Below, one piece after another: positions 12,347 through 23,774 of a stretch of DNA of 64,000 bases. Origin of the DNA: Annona cherimola (Eukaryota; Streptophyta; Magnoliopsida; Magnoliales; Annonaceae); assembly GCA_030490835.1 (NCBI GenBank), contig CM059973.1, forward strand, positions 48,736,008 to 48,800,007, read 5' to 3'. Every line of letters begins with the position of its first letter. Position 1 is the stretch's first letter. Under the pieces are notes generated by a model. It was not told the DNA's origin. It ran no database searches and was given only the letters and a program-made list of their open reading frames with translations. The position numbers and the translations under genes are program-made.

Positions 12347-13497
12347 CTCTTCATTACTTGTGTACTTGGTTGAGGTGGTTTGCTCTTCCAAAACTTCCGT
12401 TGTGTTTAAACACAACAAATCTTCTTCTTGCTCAATCCGCGCCATGCAGCATATTCTTGCACAATTTGCCGCATCAAAATCATCGGTTGAGGAGCTACTT
12501 GTTGATGAAGTTTCTTCGTTCACGTACATTCCTCTTCCCTTTGGCCTTTGGAATTTTCTGCTTTCATGTCTTTCCCTCCTTTCTTGTTGATCCTTTGATT
12601 TATCTTCGGGTGTAGGACATTGAGCTTGCATATGTCCCATACCGCCGCATCTATAGCACTTTGTAGCCTCCTTCTTCTTCTCTTTTTGAGGTCTCTTTTG
12701 GAGATCCTTGAAGTTCTTTTCTCTCCTTACGAACTTTCGAAATTTCCGGGTCAACAATGCAATATCTTCATCGTCGTTATGAGATGATGAGGTTGACTCA
12801 TCCGAGTTATGTGCTGCTTTCAATGCAATGGTTCTCTTGCCTTTGCGTTGATCATCGTTTATTTTCTTGATTAGCTCATGTGACATTAATAAGCTAATAA
12901 GATCTTCTAGCTTCAATGTGTTTAGGTATTTGGCTTCTTCTATTGCAGTAATTTTTGGAGTCCATGAATCGGGTAGCGCCCTAAGAATCTTTATAACCTG
13001 TTCAGATTCAGAAATTGCCCTTCCAAGACCTTTCAAGGCATTAGTAATTTTAGAGAATCTAGCAAACATTTCAGAAATATTTTCTGTTTCTAGCATTCTA
13101 AAGCTTTCCAATTCTCCGATCAAAATATTTCTCCTTGTCCCTTGGACTTGAGAAGTTCCTTCATAGATAGATGTTAAAGTATCCCATATTTCTTTTGTAG
13201 TTAGACAAGAAGATACTCTATCATATTCAGAAGTCGTAAGAGCACAAAATAGTGAGTTCATAGCTTTAGCATTGCTCTTTACAGTTCTTACTTCCTCTTC
13301 GGTCCATTTGGAAGCTCTTTCATCAATAGGCAAGGTTACACCATCTTGGATTGCAATCCAAGAGTCCATATCTGTAGCCATGATGAGTTGTTTCATACGT
13401 AGCTTCCAATAGCCGAAGTTATTCCTATCAAACAATGGTGGCCTAGTAAAAGACTGGCCTTCGGCAAATGCGGAAACGAAAGTCGATTGGGATGCCA
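12347..13497 (-). CDS. gag: S2 gag, exon-1 part (UBN2-like Gag with CCHC)
   Basis: ATG is at 13497 (MASQSTF). The frame is open without a stop to the predicted splice donor and on into the exitron as far as 11876. An N-terminal copia Gag domain (PPLFDRNNFGYWKLRMKQL, then SIYEGTSQVQGTRRNIL) is followed by a basic region and a zinc knuckle CYRCGGMGHMQAQC. A Ser-rich acidic tract and the segment around EEDLLCLNTTEV come before the donor. The frame is also open upstream of ATG through the PBS, but the MASQ start is conserved in S1, S3 and S4. Gag packages element RNA in cytoplasmic particles. This gag has no stop before the donor, unlike S3 and S4. Confidence 0.8.
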
Positions 13498-13533
13498 TAT
13501 CAATAAGATCTCTTTGGTAAAACTCAAAGACCT

Positions 13534-13545
13534 GCTCTGATACCT
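13534..13545 (-). other. S2 primer-binding site
   Basis: The minus strand reads AGGTATCAGAGC, two bases from the 5' LTR. It matches the plant initiator-Met tRNA 3' end (TGGTATCAGAGC) except for the first base. Confidence 0.85.
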
Positions 13546-13547
13546 CT

Positions 13548-15336
13548 TGTTGGTCCAAAGTTAATGGCAATTACCCAAGAGGGGAGGGTGAATTGGGTAT
13601 TTAAAAATTTACAACTTAAACAGAAACTTTACCCCGGATTAATCTAGTCCCCTTTATGAAGAAAAAAAATGAGAGAAATAATGTAAAGAGCATAAATAAA
13701 AATGAACACACAAGATTTTATAGTAGTTCAGGCAACCTCCCTACTCCACTCTTCCAAGCTCACACCCCTTGTGACTTGGGTTCCACTATGTATTCCGCAA
13801 ATACAACTAGAGTCTCCACTCTCTTCTAGATTCTAGCTCTAGGGGGCATATACAACCAGAGCCTCCGCTCTCTTCTAGATTCTAGCTCTAGGGGGCATAT
13901 ACAACCACAACACAAGTAGGTGACGAGTTCCACTCCAATCACACACTACTTTGCTTACACTTGATCTTAGTTACCCAAACTAAATCAAGTTCAATACAAC
14001 AAGAAATAACAAAAGAAAGTTTCTACACGTTACTGTTGTGTAGACGCAGATTTGGCGCAGAGAAGAACTTGTAGTGTAGGCTTAGAGATTCAGCAAACAG
14101 CTCTTGGCAGTTTGAAGCAAAGTTCTTCTTCTAAATGTTGGCTTGATTACTTCATGCTCTTAAAGATGGAAGTTATGCTCAATTAATGAATTCTCAGCTA
14201 CCCTCCTTGTTCATATTGATTGCCTTTTATAATTGTGGAGGGAATCCGAACGTTTAGAAGTAGGTGGCGCGCATTTAATGCACCAACGTTCAAAAATTTT
14301 CCGGCTGTTGCGACCCAAGTCGCAGGTGGAGTCGACTTCGGGTGCGACTTTGCCTGTTCGCAACTTCTTCAAGTTCCAGTCTGGTCGACTTGGTCCTCGA
14401 CTTGACCCAAGTCGCAGGTGGAGTCGACTTCGGGTGCGACTTCACCTCGGCAGCTTGCTTGACGAACTTGAAATCCTTGGAATGCTTTGCTTGCTTGAGT
14501 TTATTCATGTTTGGTTGTTCTTCCTTGATTTATATCTCTTTGGACCACTGTGTTATCATTCTAGCTTGATGTCTTTTAGCTCCATGATTTGCAAACCTTG
14601 AGTCCTTGAGTCTTGAGTCTTTTGTATTCATGAACAAGTCCAATATATTTTGATTAGAATAGTTGAATTCATGCATCTTGCTTTCTTTGGACTTGGATTA
14701 GTCTTCATATGTTCCAAATCGAACATCGAAGTCGACTTGATCTTCAACTTGACTCAAGTTCTACCTTGAAATTGGCTTCTGAAGTTTCTGCCCTGTCCAA
14801 CTGAAGTCGATACTGGAGTCGACTTGGTCTGCGACTTCACCCAAGTCGCATGCGGAGTCGACTTCGTCTCCCACTTCGGCAGCTCTGCTCCTCGATTTCA
14901 ACTCTGGACCGAAATGACGCCTCCAAGTCCCGACTGGAGTCGACTTAGGATGCGACTTCGGCAGTTCTCGTTATCGATTTCAACTCTGGAAGGAAATGAT
15001 GTTTCGAAGTCGATGTTGGAGTCGACTTGGTTTGCGACTTCACCCAAGTCGCAAGCGGAGTCGACTTGGGATGCGACTTCGGCATCTCTCATTCTCGATT
15101 TCAACTCTGGAAGGGAATGACGTCTTGAAGTGCTTCTTGAGTCGATTTGGGGATCGACTTGGCCTATGTCGAAGCCTGAGTTGACTTGGAAATCGACTTT
15201 ACTTGCCATGCTTCATATTTTTCAAATTTATAACCTTAAGTCATTTCCACAAACATGTTAGTAACCAAAACTTACTCAAATTGATTTGTTAATCATTGAA
15301 ACATAGACTTGGCTTATTTTCCACATATTTCCAACA
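13548..15336 (-). repeat. S2 5' LTR (promoter LTR)
   Basis: This is a 1789-bp LTR, TGTTGGTCC to CATATTTCCAACA, about 100 bp shorter than its partner. The difference is mainly loss of palindrome units (for example around 14330-14350 and 14925-14960). In the minus sense the palindrome array lies upstream of a TATA box, TTATAAAAG (14224-14232). Confidence 0.88.
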
Positions 15337-16185
15337 GACCTGAAGTGGAACTTGAAGATGCTGGAGACCGAAGTGGCAATCGAAGTCGACTCTAGTTTGC
15401 GACTTGGGTGAAGTCGCATCCGAAGTCTACTCCACATGTGACTTGGGTCGCAATGATAAAAAAAATTCGAACGTTGGCGTATTAAATGCACGCCATTTAT
15501 CACTAAACGTTCGAATTTACTCCACCATTATAAAAGAGTATTCAAGTGAACGTGCTAGAGGTTAGAGAAAGCATTTACTGTGATCGACTACTATCCTCCC
15601 CAAGCATTAAGTGATCTGAACAAGTTTCAAGTGAAGAACTTTGCTCTAACTTGCTGAAAGCTACATCGCTCATCAAAGAATTCTCTCCACAAGTTCTTCC
15701 ACGAGCTAAAATTTGCCTACACAACCCGTAAAGTGTTGTTTTCTTTATTTGATTCAATATTTGTATCTCATACTTGGTTTGATATTGTTGATTTGAACCA
15801 AGTGAGAGCAAAGTAGCATTGTGACTTGAGTGTGACTCGTCACCTACTTGTGCTGTATTTTATGCAATCCTCCTAGAGCTGAAATCTAGAAGAGAGCTGC
15901 TGCTCTAGTTGTATTTGATAATACATTAGTGGAACCCAAGTCACAAAGGGTGTGAGCTTGGACGAGTGGAGTAGGGAAGGTTGCCCGAACTACTATAAAA
16001 TCTATGTCTACTACTGTGATTTGCATTTATGCTTTTATTGCTTTATTTCTCTCCATATTATTCAATTTTTCATTAAGAGGATTAAATTAAATAGGGAAAA
16101 TTTTCTGCTTAAGTGAAAATTTTAAAATACCCAATTCACCCGTCCCCTCTTGGGTAATAGTCATAAACTCTAGACCAACAATTTG

Positions 16186-16714
16186 CTTGTTGGACTGTCT
16201 TGGTCTTCAGCTTGACTCAAGTCGGGTGCTTGGGTCGACTTGAGGTTCAACTTCACTCAAGTCGCATTGCGGAGTCAACTTAAGAATGCGACTTCACCCA
16301 AGTCGCAGGTGGAGCCGACTTCGATTGTGACTTCACCTGTCTCCTAGCCTAAATTCAACGTTGGAAGGATTTGATCTCCTGAAGTCGATAGTGCAGTCGA
16401 CTTGGGCCTGCAACTTCACCTAAGTCGCAGGTAGAGTTGACTTCAACTGCGACTTTATCTATCTTGGTGCCTAAATTCAGCGCTTGAAGGTTTTTATCAT
16501 TTGAAGTTAGTCTTGAGGTCAACTTGGGTATCAACTTCACCTAAGTTGATGGTTAAGTTGACTTGGCCTTGCGACTTGGTCTGCTATGTTTTGAAATTTA
16601 AGTTTTTATCCTTTAACCAAGTTTAACAAACCACATTAGTACCCAGAATATTCTCAAATTGAGTTGTTAATCATCAAAACATGGATTGTGCTTAATTTGC
16701 CTTTGATTCCAACA
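16186..16714 (-). repeat. S1 3' LTR, second part
   Basis: This is the continuation of the LTR broken at 5474. It carries more GTCGAC-type palindromes (16210-16580) and ends TTTGATTCCAACA at 16714, directly followed by the PPT complement. The matching segment in the S1 5' LTR is 35166-35695. Confidence 0.85.
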
Positions 16715-16729
16715 ATCTCTCCTTTTTGA
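16715..16729 (-). other. S1 polypurine tract
   Basis: The minus strand reads CAAAAAGGAGAGAT next to the 3' LTR end. This marks the plus-strand primer of S1. A second tract (CTCCCCCTTTTTG on the + strand) lies at about 17465-17478. Confidence 0.8.
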
Positions 16730-16809
16730 TAATTGACAAAACCAATTTGAGATATAACTTTCATTTTCTTTCAAAAATAACCTATCATACTTGTTTTGGT
16801 GTTTAGAAC

Positions 16810-17220
16810 GGACCATGGTTCAATGCACCCGGGTGCATTGAGCCTCAATGCACCTGGGTGTACTTCACCCATTTTTTTTTATTTTTTTTGAAACTTTTTT
16901 TTATGAAAATGCTAATCTAAGTCTATTTAACATGTGTATAAATTTTTACCATTTTTAAATATTTTTAGATATTTTTTCGGATTTTTTTAAAATCAGTGGC
17001 ATTATTAGTAATTTTAAATTACTAAAAATGCCACTGATTTTAAAAAATTCAAAAAAAATATCTAAAAATCTCCAAAAATTATAAAAATTTATACACATGT
17101 TAAATAGACTTATATTAACATTCTTGTAAAACAAGTTTCAAAAAAAAATAAAAAAAAATGGGTGAAGTACACCCAGGTGCATTGAGGCTCAATGCACCCG
17201 GGTGCATTGAACCACGGTCC
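16810..17220. mobile_element. M1: 411-bp foldback MITE, probably Mutator-like
   Basis: The whole element is one near-perfect inverted repeat. The left arm starts GGACCATGGTTCAATGCACC; the right arm is its complement with one change near the tip (GGACCGTGG). Homology of the arms extends inward past 150 bp to a short loop around 17000-17020. It is flanked by a 9-bp TSD, GTTTAGAAC (16801-16809 and 17221-17229), the length typical of Mutator-family transposons. It has no coding capacity. It lies in the S1 region between the third ORF and the 3' LTR. Confidence 0.85.
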
Positions 17221-17229
17221 GTTTAGAAC

Positions 17230-17455
17230 ATACAAATTGCATTCCAAGTTTAAATGAATCAACACATCATTTCATATACATACAAACATGCATTTCATAA
17301 CATTCAACCATTGCAATTTCAAAAACATAACACAATATGAAACAAAGCATGTCATATATATCCAACCAGTTGTATACAATGTGAAACAAAAGAAAATGCA
17401 AATGACCTAAATGTACATACTACCCAACCAATGAAAGTAAACTAAGTCCTAAACC
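17230..17455 (-). other. S1 post-ORF spacer
   Basis: AT-rich spacer between M1 and the third ORF, similar in composition to the spacer of S4 at 47220-47340. Nothing coding is seen. Confidence 0.5.
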
Positions 17456-19374
17456 TCAAATCTCTCTCCCCCTTTTTGTCAAAAAATCAAAAAGGAGATA
17501 AGGAAATCTTGATTTGGTAAATTGAAAGACTGAGATTAGGTAGGTTGGAGAACGGGTAGGTGGGATAGGTCGGATGTGGGCAGATGAATGGAAAGATGAG
17601 AAAGCCTGAACGGTGGGTTTGGCTCTCATAGGTTCACCAAAATATGGATCCAGATCAGGTAGACTTGGCAATGGGCGACCTCGACTGCTTCCCAACGCGA
17701 GTTTATACTTGATTGTGCGCAATTCATGATCCATCTTGTCTTGGTGAGTGTGCATCTCCATCATTGTCGTGTGTATCCCTACCAACTGCTGCATGAGTCG
17801 GTCTTCCATTTATTCAAGGTGATCTCGTATGGCATGAACAGAAGCCGACCAGTTCAGTGAATGCGGATGTGGATCGGGAATCTAAGAACCTCTTAGAGAG
17901 CAAGAGCCGTGTAACTATGGTGATGTGGGCTCGGCTGGTGCAGGTGGTGGAGATGAAACTGCCTCCTGCTGCGGTGACTGAGATGGTTGCTCCCCCTCAG
18001 GATGACCACCCACTGCTTCGGGTTGATCTGCCTACCCCATCCTTTCCTGTAATCTTTTAGCTCGGAATTCTTCAAGGTTGATTTTCATTCGAGTCAAGAG
18101 AGCCCTATTGATGGCATTGGTCAGCTTAAAGACCTCGAATGGCTCCCCATCCAAGTCAACACCTAGGAAATGCATAATCTTGGTGATCCACATCCCATAG
18201 GGCAGCACTCCTCGTGGATTCTCCTTCTTTGAAGCCAGAGCTTCCAACAACAAGGTGGGTAAGCTGACATTTACCTGATTTGCCACCTTCCATAGGATCT
18301 CGGCCTCTTGTGGATCAGATGGTTTCAACCTCCTCCCTTTGGATAGATATAGTGTGCAATAAGAAGCCGCAGAACCCAGAGTCGAGGAGATAGATCCATG
18401 TAATGTAGAAATTTAATTCCTGGATGGTACGTGTTGCTATTTGTCAATTGGTTTTACATTTGAGTAAGTGACAACCCCTCGCAAATATTCTCATTTTCCT
18501 CGGGAACTTCTAAGATATTTGCGATCCGATGGATTGCATTGTTTCTACAAGTTGAACTCCCAATCCCCAAATTCATCTCTTTTCCTTTTACAAATGTGAT
18601 ATAATACTCCTGATCCCATAGATAATAGAAAATTCTTATCAAATCAGGGTATATCCTATCATCGGCTTTCAATAGCCCTGTCCATCCTTGAAAATCCAAC
18701 AATTCTTGAATTCCAAATTCGAAATCATTGAGGAACTAAAATCAATAATCTTTTGAACAAAGATCTTACGCTCATAAAAGTTGCGATAGAACCGGCTGTG
18801 TTGCTTCTCGGTTCTGAAGTTAGTGGTTGACATTTTCAGCACCTGCCCCTTCTGTGTAGGCGTTCCTCGCCTATTTCCATCCAATATTGTATCACTGCTA
18901 GAACCAAAATCTAAATTCTCCTGTCGGGGCACAAATGACGATGGATTGGCCTCCCGGAACCGCACCCGGCGTCCCGCAGATGCAGAGGCTTCCTCCTGAA
19001 CCAGTTTTGACAGTGTTTATTGCCGGTGGGGCACCCCCTCGCCAGTGTTTGAACTGGATTGTCTGGATACGGGCAACTTAGAGGGTTTTGCTACTGCTTT
19101 TGGAGCATGGAATTTTAATTGAACCAGGGGTTTTGAGAGAGGGTAGTAGAGAGAGAGTGAGATAGCTGGAGCTTGGGAGCTAAAAGAGAGAGCAGAGAGA
19201 GCTGGAAAGAAGGGAAATAGGAAAGAGAGAGGAAAATACAGGGAATGAGAGAGAGAGAGATGAAATGAGGGAAGATGACAGCGGTAGTCCGGCAAATGCT
19301 AAAGAGATGAAATGAGGAATACGGTGAGAGATAAATAGGGAGATAGAGAGAGATAGGAACGAGAAATGGGAGAG
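17456..19374 (-). pseudogene. S1 third ORF: plant transposon-associated protein, post-pol position
   Basis: Read downward from about 19295, a CT-rich leader is followed by a frame with SRQSSSNTGEGVPHRQ, an in-frame stop near 19018, then SAGRRVRFREANPSSFVPRQ. Next comes a globular part with FYRNFYERKIFVQKIIDF, a frame change near 18690, YYITFVKGKEMNLG, a TAA near 18454, LRLLIAHYIYPKG, a one-base shift near 18330, and VLPYGMWITKIMHFLGVDL. A helical C-terminus (LMQQLVGIHTTMMEMHTHQ) follows. The pattern matches the plant-transposon ORF often found after pol in Athila elements, here in a copia element. The family assignment is from memory of pattern. It sits where env-like ORFs sit in some Sireviruses, but I see no signal peptide or membrane segment. 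Confidence 0.6.
19130..19374 (-). other. CT-rich leader of the S1 third ORF
   Basis: The minus strand is dense in CTCTCTC runs and pyrimidine tracts. The + strand shows GAGAGAGA clusters at 19135-19370, and the tract continues across S3 at 28782-28880. It looks like a simple-sequence 5' leader. S3 inserted into it and duplicated GAGAG. Confidence 0.55.
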
Positions 19375-20829
19375 TGTTGGAAACATGTGGAAAATAAGCC
19401 AAGTCTATGTTTTGATGATTAACAAATCAATTTGAGTAAGTTTTGGTTATTAACATGTTTGTGAAGATGATTAAAGGATATAAAAATGAAGAAAATGAAG
19501 CATGACAAGTCAAGTCGATTTCCAAGTCGACTCAGGCATCGACTTTAAACGCATTTTTACGTCCAGAGTTGAAATTGGGGACGGGAGCTGCTGAAGTCCC
19601 ACACGAAGTCGACTTCGCATGCGACTTGGGCGAAGTTGCAGACCAAGTCGACTCCAGCATCAACTTCAAACGTGATTTTTTTTCCAGAGTTGAAATTGGG
19701 GACGAGAGCTGCCGAAGTCGCAGACCAAGTCGACTCCACATGCGACTTGGGTGAAGTCGCAGGCCAAGTTGACTCCAGCATCGACTTCAATTGATCAGCA
19801 GACGTTTTGAAGAGCTAAGTCGCAAACCAAGTCGATCTCAATGCTCGACTTGAGTAAAATTGAAGGCCAAGTAGACTCAAATATTCGACTTAGGCCAAAT
19901 GAAGATCAAATCAAGTCCAAAGCAAACAAAGTTGCATGTATTCATCATGGAAAATCAAGAACACACATTTCATGTACTCCAAGATTCAAGGATTCAAAGT
20001 CTACAAGTCACGAAGCTAAAGGACATCAAGCTAGGATGAATATACTGAGTTTCAATTGACATAAATCAAGGGAAGTACATTAATTTGAAGAAATTTAAGT
20101 GACCAAAGTCATCTCCAAGGATTTCAAGTTCATCAAGCAAGCACAGGAAGTGAAGTCGCACCCAAAGTCGACTTCTCCTGTGACTTGGGTCAAGTCTAGG
20201 ACCAAGTCGACCCAAGGAAGAACTTGAACATCCTGAGCACAGCCGAAGTCAAACCCGTAGTCGACTCCATCTGTGACTTGGGTGAAGTCGCAACCGAAGT
20301 CGACTCCACCTGCGACTTGGGTCGCAACGGTCAGAAATTTTTTGAACGTTGGCGCATTAAATGCGTGCCACCTACTTCCAAACGTTCGGATTCCCTCGCC
20401 ATTTATATAAGGCATTCAATATGAACGTAGAGGGTAATTGAAACATCATTGATTGAGCACAACTCTCATCTCTAAGAGCATTAAGTGATCAAGCCAACAT
20501 CTAGAAGAAGAACCTTGCTTTCAAACTGCCAAGAGCTGCTTGTTGAATCTTTCAGACTGCTTTACAAGTTCTTCTCTGTGCCAAATCTGCCTCTACACAC
20601 CAGTAACATGTAGAAACTTTCTTTTATACTTTATTATTGTATTAAACTTGATTTAGTTTGGGTAACTAAGATCAAGTGTAAGCAAAGTAGTGTGTGACTG
20701 GAGTGGAACTCGTCACCTACTTGTGCTGTGAATTGTTGACACCCCCTAGAGCTGGAATCTAGAAGAGAGCAGTGACACTAGTTGTATTTGTGAAATACAT
20801 AGTGGAACCCAAGTCACAAGAGGTGTGAG
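19375..20829 (+). repeat. S3 5' LTR, first part (U3 and promoter)
   Basis: It starts TGTTGGAAACATGTGG. It holds GTCGAC palindrome units at 19500-19860 and 20155-20330, then the inverted CGAACGTT-type block near 20345-20390 and a TATA box (TATATAA, 20404-20410). It is interrupted at 20829 by As. Confidence 0.88.
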
Positions 20830-22361
20830 TGACGAGCTGCGTATATGTCTATTAAATTGCTCTCTATTTACGCAAGTATACGTGTTGTGTCAAGTAATAA
20901 AATGTGAGTAGAGTATCGTTCCCACGAGGATTGTGTTAAACGGATTAGCACCTTAAATCTCAATTGTCTAATTGAATTGGTAAAAGAAATGAGATTTGGT
21001 TTCAATGAATTGAATTAAACTAAACTAAGTAAAGCAGTAAATGACCAGAGTGGTGTGGATGTTGCTGATATTGCCTTCAGATGATTAAGATAGGTGGGAA
21101 TATGAATTCATTGAATCATAACTATGTTATTTGGTTTCAATTAAGTTAGTTATGCAGAGATTACTAATCTAGGTTTATTCATATTCATATATGTCTTCCA
21201 ACACATATAAACCTAACCAAGTTTTAGTCATGTGCTATGTTCCCATGCATACAAGTAAAACAAGGTTGATAACCATATAACCTAATCAAGATTACACAGG
21301 GTTAATAGGTATATTCCTATCCATATTAACATCTAACACAACATGAGCTAGAATACCTGTGCCTTATAGATAGATCTCATTCAAATCCCACTTTTCCAAG
21401 CATGAATCTGAATATTCGATCAATCCACAAGGTTACAAAGCTTGTAAATGCATTAAGCATGATATACAAGGGTAATCTCAAGTAACAAAAGTCACAACAC
21501 AACAGTATTATCAATTCAAGCATAAGAAAACCAAATATCATAAGCTATGAGTTCAAATCCTACATATCTCCCACCATAGGAAGGTTCAGCCCATAAACAT
21601 TACTTCGATTCCCATTAAATCGAGTTTACAATCATCCCAAGAAAGGAGAATAACAAACAGGTAGAGATAGATGAGAAGAGGAGATGAAACTCGATGGATT
21701 TTGCAATGATGACTTGGATCTCCACTTGCTCTTCTCTCCTTCCTTGAAGCTTTGGTTTCCTCCTTTTCTCTACAGCAGCCACTCCCTATTTTGGTCTCTC
21801 CTCTATAGCCTGCGGAACTCCTTGCACGCAGCCCTAGGTTTCTATTTATAATGGGTAGCTTGCGCAACACATGTGCAGAAACCCGCGCGCGTACGGATGA
21901 GTAATGGTGCGCCTAGGCGCCAACTCTCTGTATGCTATGTAACTTAGAAACCTATCGGAATTTCTTGAAATCTGATGCCTTGGCGCTTAGGCGCCAACTC
22001 CCTGGATGCAATAAATTGTGTGAAGTGTTGGATATTTTGGCAAAGGCTTGTTGAATGGCCCCTAGGAGCCAATTGGCGGCGCCTGGGCGCCAATCCCACG
22101 CTCTTCACTTGGCTCTGTTCTGCATTCGACTCACTTGTGTGCTTGTAATTCTCCGTCCTTCCTGTAAAAATGAATGAAACTAAATAAATGAACTAAAAAT
22201 GCCTAATTATACTAAAAATGCATAAAAACTACATAATGCTCCTAAAATGCAAAGCGAGTGAAAATTTAACTAAATGGATGCAAACTAAACCTAATCTCTT
22301 GGACTAACGCACAAAAATAGTCTGAAATAGTCCAAATAACTCGTATTTTTACGAGTTATCA
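20830..22361 (-). mobile_element. As: solo Athila LTR
   Basis: This is a 1532-bp LTR in minus orientation, from TGACGAGCTGCG to TACGAGTTATCA. It is homologous to the A1 LTRs (40866-42507 and 56925-58603). A perfect TSD, GTGAG, flanks it (20825-20829 and 22362-22366). It contains GGCGCC palindromes (for example 21910-22095). A minus-strand ORF at 21586-21870 is LTR sequence, not a gene. It is younger than S3. Confidence 0.9.
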
Positions 22362-22366
22362 GTGAG

Positions 22367-22575
22367 CTTGGAAGAGTGGAGTAGGGAAGGTTGCCCGAAC
22401 CACTATAAATCTTGCCCGTTGATTTATTTTAGCTCTTATTATCTTATTGCTTTCCTTTTGTTTCATTGAAGGGGATTAAACTAAACCGGGGTAAAGTTTC
22501 TGTTTAAGTTAAAAATTTTAATTACCCAATTCACCCCTCCCCTCTTGGGTATTTACCATTAACTCGGGACCAACG
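22367..22575 (+). repeat. S3 5' LTR, second part
   Basis: The LTR resumes with CTTGGAAGAGTGGAGTAGGG after the As TSD. It ends GGGACCAACG at 22575. The matching uninterrupted sequence is in the 3' LTR at about 28572-28781. Confidence 0.88.
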
Positions 22576-22577
22576 AG

Positions 22578-22589
22578 TGGTATCAGAGC
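22578..22589 (+). other. S3 primer-binding site
   Basis: TGGTATCAGAGC, a perfect match to the complement of the initiator-Met tRNA 3' end, two bases after the LTR. Confidence 0.92.
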
Positions 22590-22623
22590 AAGTCTTTGAG
22601 TTTTACCAAAGAGATCTTTTGAT

Positions 22624-23774
22624 ATGGCATCCCAATTTACTTCCGTTCCCGCATTTGCCGAAGGTCAATCTTTTACTAGGCCACCATTGTTTGATGGGAA
22701 TAATTTTGGCTATTGGAAGCTATGCATGAAACAACTCATCATGGCTACGGATATGGACTCTTGGATTGCGATCCAAGACGATGTGACTTTGCCAATTGAT
22801 TAAAGAGCTTCCAAATGGATCGATGAGGAAGTGAAAACTGTTAAGAGCAACGCCAAGGCTATGAATTCATTATTTTGTGCTCTTACTGCTTCCAAATATG
22901 ATAGAGTATCCTCTTATTTGACCACCAAAGAGATATGAGATACACTAACTTCTATCTATGAAGGAACTTTTCAAGTCCAAGGGACAAGGAGAAATATTTT
23001 GATTGGAGAATTGAAAAGCTATAAAATGCTAGAAACAGAAAATATTTCTGAAATATTTGCTAGATTCTCTAAAATTACTAATGCTTTGAAAGGTCTTGGA
23101 AAAGCTATCTTCAAATCTGAACAGGTCATGAAGATCCTAAGAGCTCTACCGGAATCTTGGACTCCCAAGATTACTGCAATAGAAGAAGCCAAGGACCTAA
23201 ACACATTGAAGCTAGAAGACCTTATTAGCTCATTAATGTCACATGAGCTAATTAAGAAAAGAAATGAAGATCACCACAAAGGAAAGAGAGAAATTGCATT
23301 AAAAGTCACTCATAACTCGGATGAGTCCACCTCCTCATCTCACAACGATGATGAAGACATTGCTCTATTAACTCGCAAATTTCAAAAGTTCGTAAGGAAA
23401 GAAAAAAACTTCAAAGATTTCAAAGAGAAACCTTGAAAAGAGAAAAAGAAGGAGGTTATAAAGTGTTATAGATGCGGCAGTATGGGACATATGCAAGCTC
23501 AATGTCCTACACCGGAAGAAAGATCAAAGGATCATCATGAAAAGAAGGAAAGATATAAAAGCCGAAAATTCCAAAAGCCTAAGGGAAGAGGAATGTACGT
23601 AAATGAAGAAACTTCATCAACAAGTAGCTCCTCAACCGATATTTTGAAGCAGCAAATTGCGCAAAAATATGCTGCATGGCGCGAATTGAGCAAGAAGAAA
23701 ATTTATTTTGTTTAAACACAACAGAAGTTTTGGAACAACAAATCACCTCAACAAAATATACAAGTAATGAAGAG
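22624..23774 (+). pseudogene. gag: S3 gag, broken
   Basis: ATG at 22624 begins MASQFTS. Nonsense codons include TAA at about 22801 (in PID-RASKW) and TGA at 22936-22938 (the Trp of KEIW; the same codon is TGA in S4). Another TGA is at about 23434. The zinc knuckle CYRCGSMGHMQAQC is at about 23463-23505. A one-base loss near 23640 shifts the frame in the Ser-rich tract. The last gag codons (TSNEE) join directly to pol without the coiled coil or second finger found in S2 and S4. Confidence 0.88.

Larger units (their letters stand above)
6337..15336 (-). mobile_element. S2: near full-length Sirevirus-type copia element
   Basis: S2 is a minus-strand element of 9.0 kb. It has a 3' LTR at 6337-8223, post-pol spacer with PPTs (8224-8545), pol (8546-11604), the exitron (11605-12346), gag to ATG at 13497, PBS (13534-13545) and a 5' LTR at 13548-15336. 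It sits in S1s, whose sequence resumes at GAAGTGG. The TSD is GACCT on the right (15337-15341) and CACCT on the left (6332-6336), so one base has changed. Pol carries at least three nonsense codons, so it is not autonomous. Confidence 0.9.
5475..16180 (+). mobile_element. S1s: solo LTR of S1 type, split by S2
   Basis: A single LTR in + orientation begins TGTTGGAATCAATGG at 5475 and ends GACCAACA at 16180. It is flanked by a perfect 5-bp TSD, ATTTG (5470-5474 and 16181-16185). No internal region is attached on either side, so it is a solo LTR, the usual product of LTR-LTR recombination. LTR sequence occupies 5475-6336 and 15342-16180; the S2 element and its TSD fill the middle. A TATA box (TTATAAAAG) lies at about 15528-15536, downstream of the palindrome array. 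Confidence 0.88.

Noticed and set aside
17456..19374. S1 third ORF as a retroviral envelope gene
   Set aside because: No signal peptide, transmembrane segment or furin-like site is visible. The peptide pattern fits the plant transposon-associated family instead.
21586..21870. 94-codon minus-strand ORF
   Set aside because: It lies wholly in the solo Athila LTR As and has no family resemblance. The related LTR copies do not keep it open in the same form.
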